Assembly (NCBI GenBank): GCA_005792635.1
Contig: SXRF01000091.1
Coordinates: 1 to 48,865, forward strand
Length of the DNA: 48,865 bases
Source: Rickettsiales bacterium
GTDB taxonomy: Bacteria; Pseudomonadota; Alphaproteobacteria; Rickettsiales; SXRF01
Direction of reading: 5' to 3'
Made by a program: the position numbers and the translations under genes
The notes under the pieces: generated by a model
Told to the model about the DNA's origin: nothing
The model's database searches: none
What the model saw: only the letters and a program-made list of their open reading frames with translations
Shown: piece by piece, positions 16,852 to 24,840 of the stretch
How the letters are laid out: each line of letters starts with the position of its first letter
Numbering within the stretch: position 1 is the first letter of the stretch

Positions 16852-17277
16852 TTATAGACCTGCCACTGCACCACTGATTTCAAGGGTTACTGATGCACCA
16901 ACGATTTGGTCAACCGCGAAATTTCCTGATTTATTAGAAATTACATAAGCGGAAAAAGTTTTTGGAGTTGAGTCACCAGTAATTTCTAGTTTGAAATTGC
17001 GAAGCTGCTTGTCGATTACAGCCGTCCTTAAAATATCCTGACCATTTGTATCTGTCGGGTCGTAATGAAGTTGAAGTGTTAGCTGTCCGTAGTCAGCTAA
17101 TCCAACCTTCTTCTCTTTTGCGGTGCTGTCCAGAGTAGTTGCGTCAAGAACAGCTAGCACTGCGCCAAGTTCGCCAATTTCTTTTACTTCAGAAATTGCG
17201 TGAAAAACTTCTGGCGATGCTCCATCACCAACTTTGATTAAAGTGCCTTGGGCATTGAGAGATTTTGCTGCGGTCAT
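16852..17277 (-). CDS. Major tail tube protein (gpV-like)
   Basis: A 141-residue protein in the tail-tube position. It has the compact beta fold pattern of HK97/lambda tube proteins: SLNAQGTLIKVGDG at the start, EVKEIGELGAVLAVLDATTL in the middle and a beta-strand C-terminus. It forms the non-contractile tube hexamers. No extra Ig-like domain is present. Confidence 0.88.
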   Translation of the reverse strand: MTAAKSLNAQGTLIKVGDGASPEVFHAISEVKEIGELGAVLAVLDATTLDSTAKEKKVGLADYGQLTLQLHYDPTDTNGQDILRTAVIDKQLRNFKLEITGDSTPKTFSAYVISNKSGNFAVDQIVGASVTLEISGAVAGL

Positions 17278-17299
17278 GGTAAGCTCCTTTTTTTAGGGT

Positions 17300-17704
17300 T
17301 TAAGATTGTGCTTCATCGTGGGTGATAAGGAATTCCATCATCACGCGGTAAAGTTTCGGGTCGGTTTCAGTGATGGAAAAATCACTGTCGGTTATTAGGC
17401 TGCTGCCTTTTATGGCGGGGTTGGCGGTATAATCGCTCCAGCCATCCAGCGCAAGGCGCAGTTGCTCGGCAATTTGGCGGGCGGAAATATAGCTGGTGGC
17501 GTAGCAATCAATTTGGAATCTAGTCTGCGCGGTGAAGGATGCGCCTTGTAGATTTTTCACTCGTCCACTGGATATGCGCTGGAAGGTGACGAATGGTTTG
17601 GTAATATCCTGTGGCGCGAGGAGTGGAAAAATTCGTGTTTTCACCAAATCCGTAAGCCCAGCAACGCTGGTTAGCTTGCTGAAAATTATGGTTTCCACAC
17701 TCAT
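17300..17704 (-). CDS. Tail terminator/completion protein (DUF3168, gpU-like)
   Basis: A 134-residue protein of the DUF3168 pattern (VAGLTDLVKTRIFPLLAPQ then PFVTFQRISS near residue 40). It sits directly after the HK97 gp10-like gene and before the tube gene, matching the tail terminator that caps the tube and docks to the head. It is separated from the tube gene by 22 nt. Confidence 0.85.
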   Translation of the reverse strand: MSVETIIFSKLTSVAGLTDLVKTRIFPLLAPQDITKPFVTFQRISSGRVKNLQGASFTAQTRFQIDCYATSYISARQIAEQLRLALDGWSDYTANPAIKGSSLITDSDFSITETDPKLYRVMMEFLITHDEAQS

Positions 17705-17707
17705 TGC

Positions 17708-18241
17708 TTATTTTATTCCTATTCTCTTGGCATATTTGCTATAGTCACCTGCTGCTATTTTCGCCTCGCGCAGCAGACCATCACCAAGTGCAAAGCCCAT
17801 GGTGTTAAAAACCTTCTCCCAGTTACTATCAAAGGTTGGTCGGGCGAATGGTCGCGCTGGTGCGGCTTTTACTTCTTTGCCGAAAATATGCTCACCGTCA
17901 GATAGAACTTTGGCAGGCATGCCCTTTTTCTTGGCGGTTTGCACCTTCACCACACCGCGCCCATATTCCTGCCAATATAGCCAAAAACCTTTACCAGATG
18001 AAACTACAAAACTTGCGCCGCCTCGGTCAGCGCGAATTTGCTTAACCTTGAATTGGTCGCGCCCATGTCCTGCTTTATGCTTTCCTTCACCAACTGGCGC
18101 AGCGTCGCGTAGGGCATTTTTCAGAACATTTGCCGCTTTACGCGTGGCAAAACTATTAACATTTTTCGCCATACGATCAGGTAACGCATCAAGCACCGCT
18201 TTCATTGCGCCGAAACCCGACATTTCTGCGGAAAATTCCAT
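17708..18241 (-). CDS. HK97 gp10-family head-tail joining protein
   Basis: A 177-residue protein with the family pattern: basic FATRKAANVLKNALRDAAPV (about 30-50) and, later, ARPFARPTFDSNWEKVF near 130-145. It sits between the spike cassette and the DUF3168 gene. Members act in the neck or tail completion. The spike gene above ends 2 nt before it, so the cassette was inserted without breaking coupling. Confidence 0.87.
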   Translation of the reverse strand: MEFSAEMSGFGAMKAVLDALPDRMAKNVNSFATRKAANVLKNALRDAAPVGEGKHKAGHGRDQFKVKQIRADRGGASFVVSSGKGFWLYWQEYGRGVVKVQTAKKKGMPAKVLSDGEHIFGKEVKAAPARPFARPTFDSNWEKVFNTMGFALGDGLLREAKIAAGDYSKYAKRIGIK

Positions 18242-18243
18242 TA

Positions 18244-20892
18244 TTATACCATTGGTCTGCCGTAAATATAGACATCGGCGGTGGCTGCTGCACCTTGAGC
18301 GGTGGTAAGGCTAAGATATAGCGTGGCAGCATTGAAAGTGTCGGCTTGCCCTGCGGCGGATATTGTCGCTTTTTGGAGCTTGGTTGCCGCGGTGCAGTTG
18401 GCATAAGTTTGTGCCGCTGCAACTATCGCTGTCCCACCCTTTGCTGCGGCTGAATATAATCCACCAGCGGCGTTGGTTAGGCTGGTGCTAGCATTGGTCA
18501 CTGTCATTCCAGTTACTTCATACTTATTCCCGGGGAAAAGAAGGGCTATTGCTTGGTCGGCGGTGGTGTTGAAATTTGCTCCCTTTAGGACGCCAATCAA
18601 AGAGTCTACACCCATAATTGAGACACCAGCATTAGGAACATCCGCTAATGTGTTATCTTTTCCAACACGCCCTTTCAGAATGTCACAAATATTTATTTCG
18701 TTGGAAGCCGTTGGTGATGATGCAATTACTCTATACCCAAACAACCAAACATTATCACCTGTTGTCGTCGCCCCTGTTCCACCATTATAGCCCGCCCCTC
18801 GACCAAAAAAACCACTGTAATCACATGATGTAGCCGATTGCCCCGCCTCATGTCCTAAAGCAGTTGACCAGTTGCCTGTGCAGTTTTTCAAGGCGGCTTG
18901 CCCAAAAGCGGTTAAACCCTGCCCACTTATATTGCTTTTAAGGGCTTGATAACCAAATGCAGTATTGTTGAACCCAACAGTATTAGATGCAAGTGCATCA
19001 TAACCAAAGCCAGCATTAAATGCGCCGCTAGAATCAAACGGACAATTTATTCCAAAATACATTGAGGTTGAGGAAAGAGAAGATGTGCCGAGTAATTTAT
19101 TTCCCCGCACCCATAATTGCCCCTGCATTTCAAAATCATTGGAGAACATGCGCTGGTTTGTTCCGCGCCCCCTGCCAGTTGCCATCAACAGGAAGGAAAA
19201 AATTGTATTGGCAATGTCAGAATAACCAATAACGCTTGGATGCACCCAAGTATCACCGAGATACCCAAGTGCATTAGCCGTATCATAATCTATCCAGCGG
19301 TTAAAAATATCAATCAGCGGAACGCCAGCCGCCGTTGCCGCCGCGCGGACAACATCGCGGTATGTTTGTTGGAATACTGTTGATTGATTATGCGTTCCAT
19401 CCGCTGGATTGGCTGGGTTGCCAGTAAGCACAAGAACATCGCCAACCGTTTTTGCTTGTGCGATAATGGTATCAAGATTAGTGCGGTAAGTGGTTAAATC
19501 AATCGTGCCAGCACACTCGTTAATTCCTGAAGTGATAATCGTCAAATGCGGCGCGGCGGCAATTACCGTTGGCAACCATGAATAAGGCTGACTGCTATCT
19601 ACCCAATCTTGAGAAGCTGTGCCGCCGAGTCCAGCTTTGATTACCTGAACGCATTTACGATTGGATGAATATGCTTCATACCCAATGGTATTGACCTGTC
19701 CACCAGAAACCCACTTTATGTTAAAAGTATGCCCTAAATCAGGTGCTGAAAGCGTAACCGAACCAACGCCTGCCGCCGCATTAGTGTCTATATTAGTAGT
19801 TCCCAGACCATCATAATCAACGCTCAATACCCCACCACCAACTCTCTTAACATACCAAAGTTTGAAAGTATCACAGGGCGTATTTGGCGTTATAGCCATA
19901 GAATTTGTATTAGTTGATGCTTTCCAAGTCGCACCGCCAGCAGATAATATGGTGTTATCTACGCTCCAAGAGCTGCCTTTTACAATTCTAGCATCGGTGA
20001 GATTGAAACCTAAATTGGCGTTATGTGTCGCAGGGGCTGCACCGCTAGTCATCAACATATTGGCTAATTGATGCGCCCATCCCACATCAACTCCGCCGTC
20101 AGTCGTGCTATCACCAAGGACAACGATTCTTGCATTGCCCTGTCCCGCCCGCATCTTGGCAAATGCTGCGGCAAATTTTGGCAACATGGTCGGGGCAAAA
20201 GAACTAGCCAGCTGGATAGCGGAGCTTAATCCGCTACCATCCGCGCCCTTAATATTTGCTGCTATGGAATAAGTCCCTCCACTGCGGAAATAAACATCTC
20301 CAGTGGTGGTTTTAAGATAATAATCACCATCAACCCCCAGCCCATTAGACGGCACACCCGCGCCGCTACGCCACACACTGCCATTTGTTCCGTTTGCACC
20401 AGCCGCGCCAGTAGCACCCTTGATATTCACGACAACTGAATAAGCCCCCGCGCTCCGCAGATATACATCGCTCGTTGTGGTATTGAGATAATAATCACCA
20501 TCCACTCCCAGCACATTAGAGGGAAGCCCAGTTCCGCTTCTCCAAACACTGCCGTTCGTTCCATTAGTTCCATTTGCGCCAGCTGCGCCAGTAGTACCTT
20601 TGATATTCACTACGATTGAATAAGTCCCTGCGGTGCGAAGATAAACATCAGAATTACTTGTATTGAGATAATAATCGCCATTTACGCCAAGGCTATTATC
20701 AGGTGCGCCCGCGCCGCTGCGCCAAATGCTGCCCGCGCCAACAACATTTGCACCAATTGGAATGCCGCCTAGCGTTACGCCATCACCTGTATAAAAAGTG
20801 TTGTTGTCAGTATCACAAACAATTTCGCGTTTAGCAAAAATCTTGGTCATGCGCCCAGCGGTGGTGACCTCTGGAACTTTATAAATTCCCAT
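18244..20892 (-). CDS. SGNH-hydrolase tail spike with three tandem repeats
   Basis: An 882-residue modular protein. Residues 1-50 match a tropism-determinant N-terminus (KREIVCDTDNNTFYTGDGVT). Residues 55-220 hold three repeats starting WRSG with collagen-like GTTGAAGANG linkers. Residues about 255-570 form an SGNH/GDSL esterase: GDSTTDGG (catalytic Ser262), GINE (Asn458) and DTWVHPS (Asp547, His551). A repeat-rich region (AFGYQALKSN type) precedes the C-terminus. It would deacetylate capsular or O-antigen sugars on the cell surface. It lies among connector genes, an unusual place. The TAATG overlap links it to the 59-residue gene. Confidence 0.87.
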   Translation of the reverse strand: MGIYKVPEVTTAGRMTKIFAKREIVCDTDNNTFYTGDGVTLGGIPIGANVVGAGSIWRSGAGAPDNSLGVNGDYYLNTSNSDVYLRTAGTYSIVVNIKGTTGAAGANGTNGTNGSVWRSGTGLPSNVLGVDGDYYLNTTTSDVYLRSAGAYSVVVNIKGATGAAGANGTNGSVWRSGAGVPSNGLGVDGDYYLKTTTGDVYFRSGGTYSIAANIKGADGSGLSSAIQLASSFAPTMLPKFAAAFAKMRAGQGNARIVVLGDSTTDGGVDVGWAHQLANMLMTSGAAPATHNANLGFNLTDARIVKGSSWSVDNTILSAGGATWKASTNTNSMAITPNTPCDTFKLWYVKRVGGGVLSVDYDGLGTTNIDTNAAAGVGSVTLSAPDLGHTFNIKWVSGGQVNTIGYEAYSSNRKCVQVIKAGLGGTASQDWVDSSQPYSWLPTVIAAAPHLTIITSGINECAGTIDLTTYRTNLDTIIAQAKTVGDVLVLTGNPANPADGTHNQSTVFQQTYRDVVRAAATAAGVPLIDIFNRWIDYDTANALGYLGDTWVHPSVIGYSDIANTIFSFLLMATGRGRGTNQRMFSNDFEMQGQLWVRGNKLLGTSSLSSTSMYFGINCPFDSSGAFNAGFGYDALASNTVGFNNTAFGYQALKSNISGQGLTAFGQAALKNCTGNWSTALGHEAGQSATSCDYSGFFGRGAGYNGGTGATTTGDNVWLFGYRVIASSPTASNEINICDILKGRVGKDNTLADVPNAGVSIMGVDSLIGVLKGANFNTTADQAIALLFPGNKYEVTGMTVTNASTSLTNAAGGLYSAAAKGGTAIVAAAQTYANCTAATKLQKATISAAGQADTFNAATLYLSLTTAQGAAATADVYIYGRPMV
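20232..20730. repeat. Three tandem 57-60-residue coding repeats in the spike
   Basis: Codons for residues 55-221 of the spike carry three tandem units, each WRSG..(L)GV.GDYYL.T...DVY.R..G.YS...NIKG followed by a collagen-like Gly-Ala-Asn-Gly linker. The DNA copies are similar but diverged, so they are duplicated and then drifted rather than freshly copied. They should form an extended, possibly trimeric, shaft between the particle-binding head and the esterase. Confidence 0.85.
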
Positions 20893-21071
20893 TATCTTAT
20901 TCCTCCATCGTAAATTATTTCTTCTATTTCGCGATCTCCGCCATCCATAATCACTGTTTCATCCAAGCGCGAGCCAAGCGAAAATGTTGAACCAGTGCTG
21001 TTAGCAAAGGTTTTTATTCCCACTTCAACGACATTGATTTTAGTTTCTTTAACCACGATAATTTCGCTCAT
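20892..21071 (-). CDS. Small protein coupled to the spike gene
   Basis: A 59-residue protein with TAATG overlap to the spike and an ATGA overlap with the upstream gene. It is acidic (LGSRLDETVIMDGGDREIEE). No family is recognised. Its position makes it a likely assembly chaperone or linker for the spike, or a structural plug in the connector cluster. Confidence 0.55.
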   Translation of the reverse strand: MSEIIVVKETKINVVEVGIKTFANSTGSTFSLGSRLDETVIMDGGDREIEEIIYDGGIR

Positions 21072-21436
21072 CGCGTGATCCTTTTCTTAACGCTTACTAA
21101 TCCGCGAAGAAGCTTGGTTGCTTCGCCGTAACTGTCGGTTAGAATTAGGTCATAAACCCCGTTGAATACGCTGATTGCGTTCACGGCAGCCTTGCTCATA
21201 TTCACAGTAATCGCGCCGTCACTCCCAAGAATAATGCCATTTAGGGCTGGTTGTTCGGAGGTACTGGAAAGGTTGATGAATGCGGTGGTGGATTTTATCT
21301 TTGCTCTTGCCATTAATTGGGCTGACCAATCCGATAAATCGCGCGGAACTCCGTTTTCATCTTTCCAGATAAGTTCCAGCGCATAACTGCTACCCTGCTC
21401 AATAGTGATATTGAGTTCTGCAGGGATAATATTCAT
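21068..21436 (-). CDS. Phage structural protein of unknown role (spike cassette)
   Basis: A 122-residue protein with a beta-rich pattern found in many phages: NIPAELNITIEQGSSYALEL then WKDENGVPRDLSDWSAQLMA. Such proteins usually lie next to receptor-binding or tail-fibre genes and may be adaptors holding the spike. It follows the head closure gene and precedes the 59-residue and spike genes. I give no firm function. Confidence 0.6.
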   Translation of the reverse strand: MNIIPAELNITIEQGSSYALELIWKDENGVPRDLSDWSAQLMARAKIKSTTAFINLSSTSEQPALNGIILGSDGAITVNMSKAAVNAISVFNGVYDLILTDSYGEATKLLRGLVSVKKRITR

Positions 21437-21447
21437 AAAAATCTATC

Positions 21448-21792
21448 TTAAAAATCCGTTAGTTTGCTTACTGCGGCATTTGCCATAATTTCCAGCCACC
21501 GCCGCCGACCAAGCTCAGCGATGCTGATAATATCGTAATCGCGTCCATCGTAAGAAATGCGCCATGTTGTATTAATATCCACGCGGTAGCGAATGCGGAA
21601 TTTAGTGCTAATTTCTGCGTTCACCTGCTGGGCAGCAATGAATTCGCGCCCGATGATGTCTAGTTTTTCTGCGAATACGACCGCCATATCCTGCCAAGTT
21701 TCGCTAACACCGCCCATGCTGTCGCGCGAAAGTACGCGCTGGCGCAGGGTGATTTTCCTGTCCATTCTGCCAATTTGAACTTTTATAGCCAT
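21448..21792 (-). CDS. Head closure protein (SPP1 gp16-like head-tail adaptor)
   Basis: A 114-residue protein with the family pattern KITLRQRVLSRDSMGGVSET, TWQDMAVVFAEKLDI and a C-terminal RRWLEIMANA. It closes the portal exit after packaging. It overlaps the connector gene by 10 nt. Confidence 0.85.
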   Translation of the reverse strand: MAIKVQIGRMDRKITLRQRVLSRDSMGGVSETWQDMAVVFAEKLDIIGREFIAAQQVNAEISTKFRIRYRVDINTTWRISYDGRDYDIISIAELGRRRWLEIMANAAVSKLTDF

Positions 21793-22394
21793 GAGAGCCT
21801 ATATGGATTAAGCAGAGCATCTACTGCGTATGGAACTTCTGCCACAGTTGCGCCTATCACGATAATTTCGCGGTTTTCGTAAAAATGCCCGATGAGGAGG
21901 AGCATAGCTTGCTTGATTGGTGCTGGAATATCATCACCATCATCGCCATAGCCAGCCGTGAAGCGAATTTTTACCGATTCAGGATAGCACCGCGCCGCTG
22001 GGAAAGTTTTACCATAAGCAGGAATAATTCGCACTGGTTCATTGGCGGTGATGGTGTAATCTTCCGCAGCAAGTGTTTGTTCAAAACCTGATTGGTCAAT
22101 ATATTTCACACTCACTACCTGCTGCACTGGCGCAAGCGGCAAGACAATCTCTTTGCAGGGAAAGCTATCCAGCGCGAATTCCCAAGTCTGGGTAATCAGC
22201 GCACGACCAAGCCAACCTTCGCGCCCGTCAATATGCTGTCGCGCCATGGTGATGAGTCGCTCTATATCTGGGCGTTCTATCTCATCCAGCCGTAAATGAG
22301 CCACTACCTCTTCAAAAGATAGTGGCTCATTTTCTGGCGCGGTGATAAGTTTGAGAGATTTTTCAATCTCGCGCTTGTTATATGCTGATAACAT
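21783..22394 (-). CDS. Head-tail connector protein (HK97 gp6-like)
   Basis: A 203-residue protein. The N-terminal helical part (PLSFEEVVAHLRLDEIERPD) and PFPCKEIVLPLAPVQQV-type motifs match HK97 gp6/phiE125 gp8 adaptors, which stack on the portal ring. It is in the expected order after the small 82-residue gene. Confidence 0.87.
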   Translation of the reverse strand: MLSAYNKREIEKSLKLITAPENEPLSFEEVVAHLRLDEIERPDIERLITMARQHIDGREGWLGRALITQTWEFALDSFPCKEIVLPLAPVQQVVSVKYIDQSGFEQTLAAEDYTITANEPVRIIPAYGKTFPAARCYPESVKIRFTAGYGDDGDDIPAPIKQAMLLLIGHFYENREIIVIGATVAEVPYAVDALLNPYRLSWL

Positions 22395-22626
22395 CTGCTT
22401 TTCCAGCTTCTAGTGCGTAAGCAACTGCTTCTTCGCTATCGTCAGCCGCTCCGCTCTCAATGAGTGATTTCGCAGTGGCTGCGTCAGTCTCCACCACTTG
22501 ATTTGCTTTAACGGCTACATCTTTGATTTTGGTCGCTGTCAAAATGCGGATTTTCACTGCATCTTCATTCTTTGGGGCTGCTTCGGGTTTTTTTGGGGCT
22601 GCTTCGGGTTTTTTTGGGGCTGCCAT
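22378..22626 (-). CDS. Small Ala/Lys/Glu-rich protein between capsid and connector genes
   Basis: I use ATG 22626 (82 residues) because GGAG lies 6-7 nt before it; the upstream in-frame ATG at 22638 lacks one. The N-terminus carries two copies of APKKPEA, encoded by a 21-bp DNA repeat. The rest (LTATKIKDVAVKANQVVETD) resembles the small head-decoration or connector-associated proteins found after HK97-type capsid genes. Role unknown. Confidence 0.65.
   Translation of the reverse strand: MAAPKKPEAAPKKPEAAPKNEDAVKIRILTATKIKDVAVKANQVVETDAATAKSLIESGAADDSEEAVAYALEAGKADVISI
22570..22622. repeat. 21-bp tandem repeat in a capsid-module gene
   Basis: About two and a half copies of a 21-bp unit (GGGGCTGCTTCGGG plus a T tract) start at 22574, 22595 and 22616. 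They encode the repeated APKKPEA. The number of copies could vary between isolates because it is an in-frame unit. Confidence 0.85.
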
Positions 22627-22644
22627 ATTTCTCTCCATAAAAAG

Positions 22645-22670
22645 ATAGGGCTGGTTTTATCCAGCCCTAT
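22645..22670 (-). terminator. Intrinsic terminator after the capsid gene
   Basis: A 10-bp stem ATAGGGCTGG / CCAGCCCTAT with a 6-nt loop, followed on the minus-strand transcript by CTTTTT. It lies between the capsid stop (22703) and the next gene. It would raise capsid mRNA relative to downstream connector genes. Confidence 0.82.
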
Positions 22671-22702
22671 AAGGTGGGTGATTAAGGAATAAGATAAAGA
22701 TA

Positions 22703-23917
22703 TTAGGTCGCAGAGTTTTGGTAATATTTTACTGCGTTAGCATCTAGCAAATTACCGCCATGGCGCGACCATTGCAGGAAACCTACCTGACCAAGTTTTG
22801 TATAAGCTGAATCAGTGAAGCGGAATAGACTAGCCGCCATTACATCACGAATAGTGTAATTGCTAAAATCACCAAAGAGGATGGATTTAGCATTTGCTGC
22901 CATGGTTGCGATGTCTTGATTAACAACCACTTCGTAACCAAGAATTGTATCAGCCATTGCTTTACCTAGAGAATCACACTCTGGAATTAGCAATGGGCGA
23001 CCTGTTGTATCTTTTAACTTACGGATAATTTTCAAAGACGCATCATTCATCATGAAGCGACACTTACCTAAAGCACGATAAGCAGGATCAACCGAGTGAA
23101 TCAAATCAATCAAATCATCAACAATAATAGTTGTAGTTTGCCCTGTTGTTCCAACTTTACCAGCACCCGCACCTGTTACCACACCTCTTGGCTGCGCTGA
23201 ACCCGAGCCAGTCGTAAAATATTGATTGGTAATACGAGCAACACGAGTGGCTAGACGACCACGCACGAATGCTTCGACATCAACAGCCGCATCTTGCAAT
23301 AACTCATATGGAATAGCGACAATTTTTGAGCTGAATTTATAAACAGGCAATCCCACCAAGCCGAAGGTTGGGTCAGCGGCAGAAGCAGTAGTATTTTCAG
23401 CAATAAGCTCACCAACTTCAGATGTGCCATCGGAGCTTGGAAAGCTAATTAATTCACCAGATTGCGTAGGAAGAATAGTCGCAACTTCTCGCATTCCACC
23501 ATAAGCTTTAAGTGCATCAATCAGTTGAGATGCAACTGTTGCAGGCACGGTATAGGCACCCTCTGAAGATGTTGTGGTACTCATAGTATTGCGAATTTGC
23601 TGCCATTCCTCAGCATTAAGTGCCTTATCACCACCACGCAACCATTTGTTGAATAATTCAATCTGTGGAGTGGTCGCATTAGCATTTTTGCGCTCTATTG
23701 TGTTAGAAAGCTGATTAGAAATCGCATCGTCGCGCTCCAAATCAAGCACGGCAGTAATGCGGTTGATTTCCGCTTTTGCCGCTTCAATTTTACCCATATT
23801 TTCATCATAGGTAGCCTGATTTTCGGAAGTCCATGTTTTGCCTTTGCTATTTTCTAGCAAGTCCTTGGTATTTTGAGTGAGTGCTGCAATTTGCTCACGC
23901 AGTTGTTGAATGCTCAT
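22703..23917 (-). CDS. Major capsid protein, HK97 family
   Basis: I choose ATG 23917, preceded by GGAG at a good distance; the in-frame ATG 12 nt upstream has no ribosome binding site. The 404-residue protein has an N-terminal helical delta-domain (about 1-100, a built-in scaffold removed by the adjacent ClpP-like protease), then the HK97 fold (SEGAYTVPATVASQLIDAL, GKVGTTGQTTTIIVDDLIDL). It is flanked by stem-loop terminators on both sides, unusual for a single gene. Confidence 0.94.
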   Translation of the reverse strand: MSIQQLREQIAALTQNTKDLLENSKGKTWTSENQATYDENMGKIEAAKAEINRITAVLDLERDDAISNQLSNTIERKNANATTPQIELFNKWLRGGDKALNAEEWQQIRNTMSTTTSSEGAYTVPATVASQLIDALKAYGGMREVATILPTQSGELISFPSSDGTSEVGELIAENTTASAADPTFGLVGLPVYKFSSKIVAIPYELLQDAAVDVEAFVRGRLATRVARITNQYFTTGSGSAQPRGVVTGAGAGKVGTTGQTTTIIVDDLIDLIHSVDPAYRALGKCRFMMNDASLKIIRKLKDTTGRPLLIPECDSLGKAMADTILGYEVVVNQDIATMAANAKSILFGDFSNYTIRDVMAASLFRFTDSAYTKLGQVGFLQWSRHGGNLLDANAVKYYQNSAT

Positions 23918-23949
23918 AGTATTCTCCATTTTTGAGTTAAAAATAAAAA

Positions 23950-23973
23950 ACCCACCTTAAAATTAAGGTGGGT
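23950..23973 (-). terminator. Intrinsic terminator between protease and capsid genes
   Basis: A strong stem of 10 bp or more, ACCCACCTTA / TAAGGTGGGT, with a 4-nt loop is followed on the minus transcript by TTTTTTA. It lies 32 nt before the capsid ATG, on the same strand. Together with the 22645-22670 terminator it brackets the capsid gene, so the capsid either has its own promoter in the protease gene or is made from read-through. Confidence 0.82.
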
Positions 23974-24000
23974 GGAAGCTGCAAATCGCGTGAGTGACGC

Positions 24001-24840
24001 TTAGGCAGTGGCGGTGGCAAGTTGCAATTGACGCAACAAGCTATTTTGGTGTGAGTTATCTGGCTCTGTTGGTTCGTTTTCTGGTTTAGAGGCGAGATAT
24101 TGCTCACGCTCTAAATTCACCTGTTGGAATTTATCCCATGCCTCCTCTAATGAGGAAACACGCTCATTAATTTTATTTTCGCTAGTTTTAGGCGCATTTT
24201 TATAAGCTGACAGATTCCAACCACTCTCATTTTTGCTGGTTGATTTATTGTTTTCTGGCGCGATGCGGTCAACAAAGCCATTATCTACGGCTTCCTGCGC
24301 GGAAAACCATGTTTCTTTCGCCATCCAATCTGTGATAGTGGCTTTTTCCTGCCCAGTTTTTGCAGCGTAGCTATCAACAATGCTGGTATCAACTTTTTCA
24401 AGTAAGTCTGCCGTTTTGCGAATATCCTGTGCATTTCCAATAGCGATTGACCACGCATTGTGGATCATCACAAAGCCGCCTTTGGTGATTTCTATTTCGC
24501 TGGCTGCCAGCATCAAGAAACTTGCGGCGGAAGCCGCATAGCCATCAATATGTGCAATTACCTTCGCATTGCTTTCACGCAGAGCCTGCTCAATCGCCCG
24601 ACCAGCAAAAACATCGCCACCAGCACAGTTGATGCGCAGGTGAATAGTATCAACCTGCAAAGCGCGAATTTCTTTTACCAACCCTTCTGCCGAAACACCG
24701 CCCCACCACTGTGCTTCAGCTTCAGTTGCAACAATCGCGTCATAAAGGTAAATAGTTGCCTCATTCGCGGCGGAAACCACTCTTGATTTAGGCTTTGCTG
24801 CCCTATTGTCCGCTAGAAGTTTGAGTATTTGCTGCATCAC
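24001..24840 (-). CDS. Prohead protease, ClpP-like (S14 family)
   Basis: A 279-residue head maturation protease. The ClpP-like catalytic pair is visible: Ser104 in GYAASAASFLML and His127 in MIHNAWS. It removes the capsid delta-domain during maturation. The N-terminal 38 nt overlap the portal gene. The C-terminal 50 residues are a charged, low-complexity tail ending QLATATA. Confidence 0.93.
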   Translation of the reverse strand: MMQQILKLLADNRAAKPKSRVVSAANEATIYLYDAIVATEAEAQWWGGVSAEGLVKEIRALQVDTIHLRINCAGGDVFAGRAIEQALRESNAKVIAHIDGYAASAASFLMLAASEIEITKGGFVMIHNAWSIAIGNAQDIRKTADLLEKVDTSIVDSYAAKTGQEKATITDWMAKETWFSAQEAVDNGFVDRIAPENNKSTSKNESGWNLSAYKNAPKTSENKINERVSSLEEAWDKFQQVNLEREQYLASKPENEPTEPDNSHQNSLLRQLQLATATA

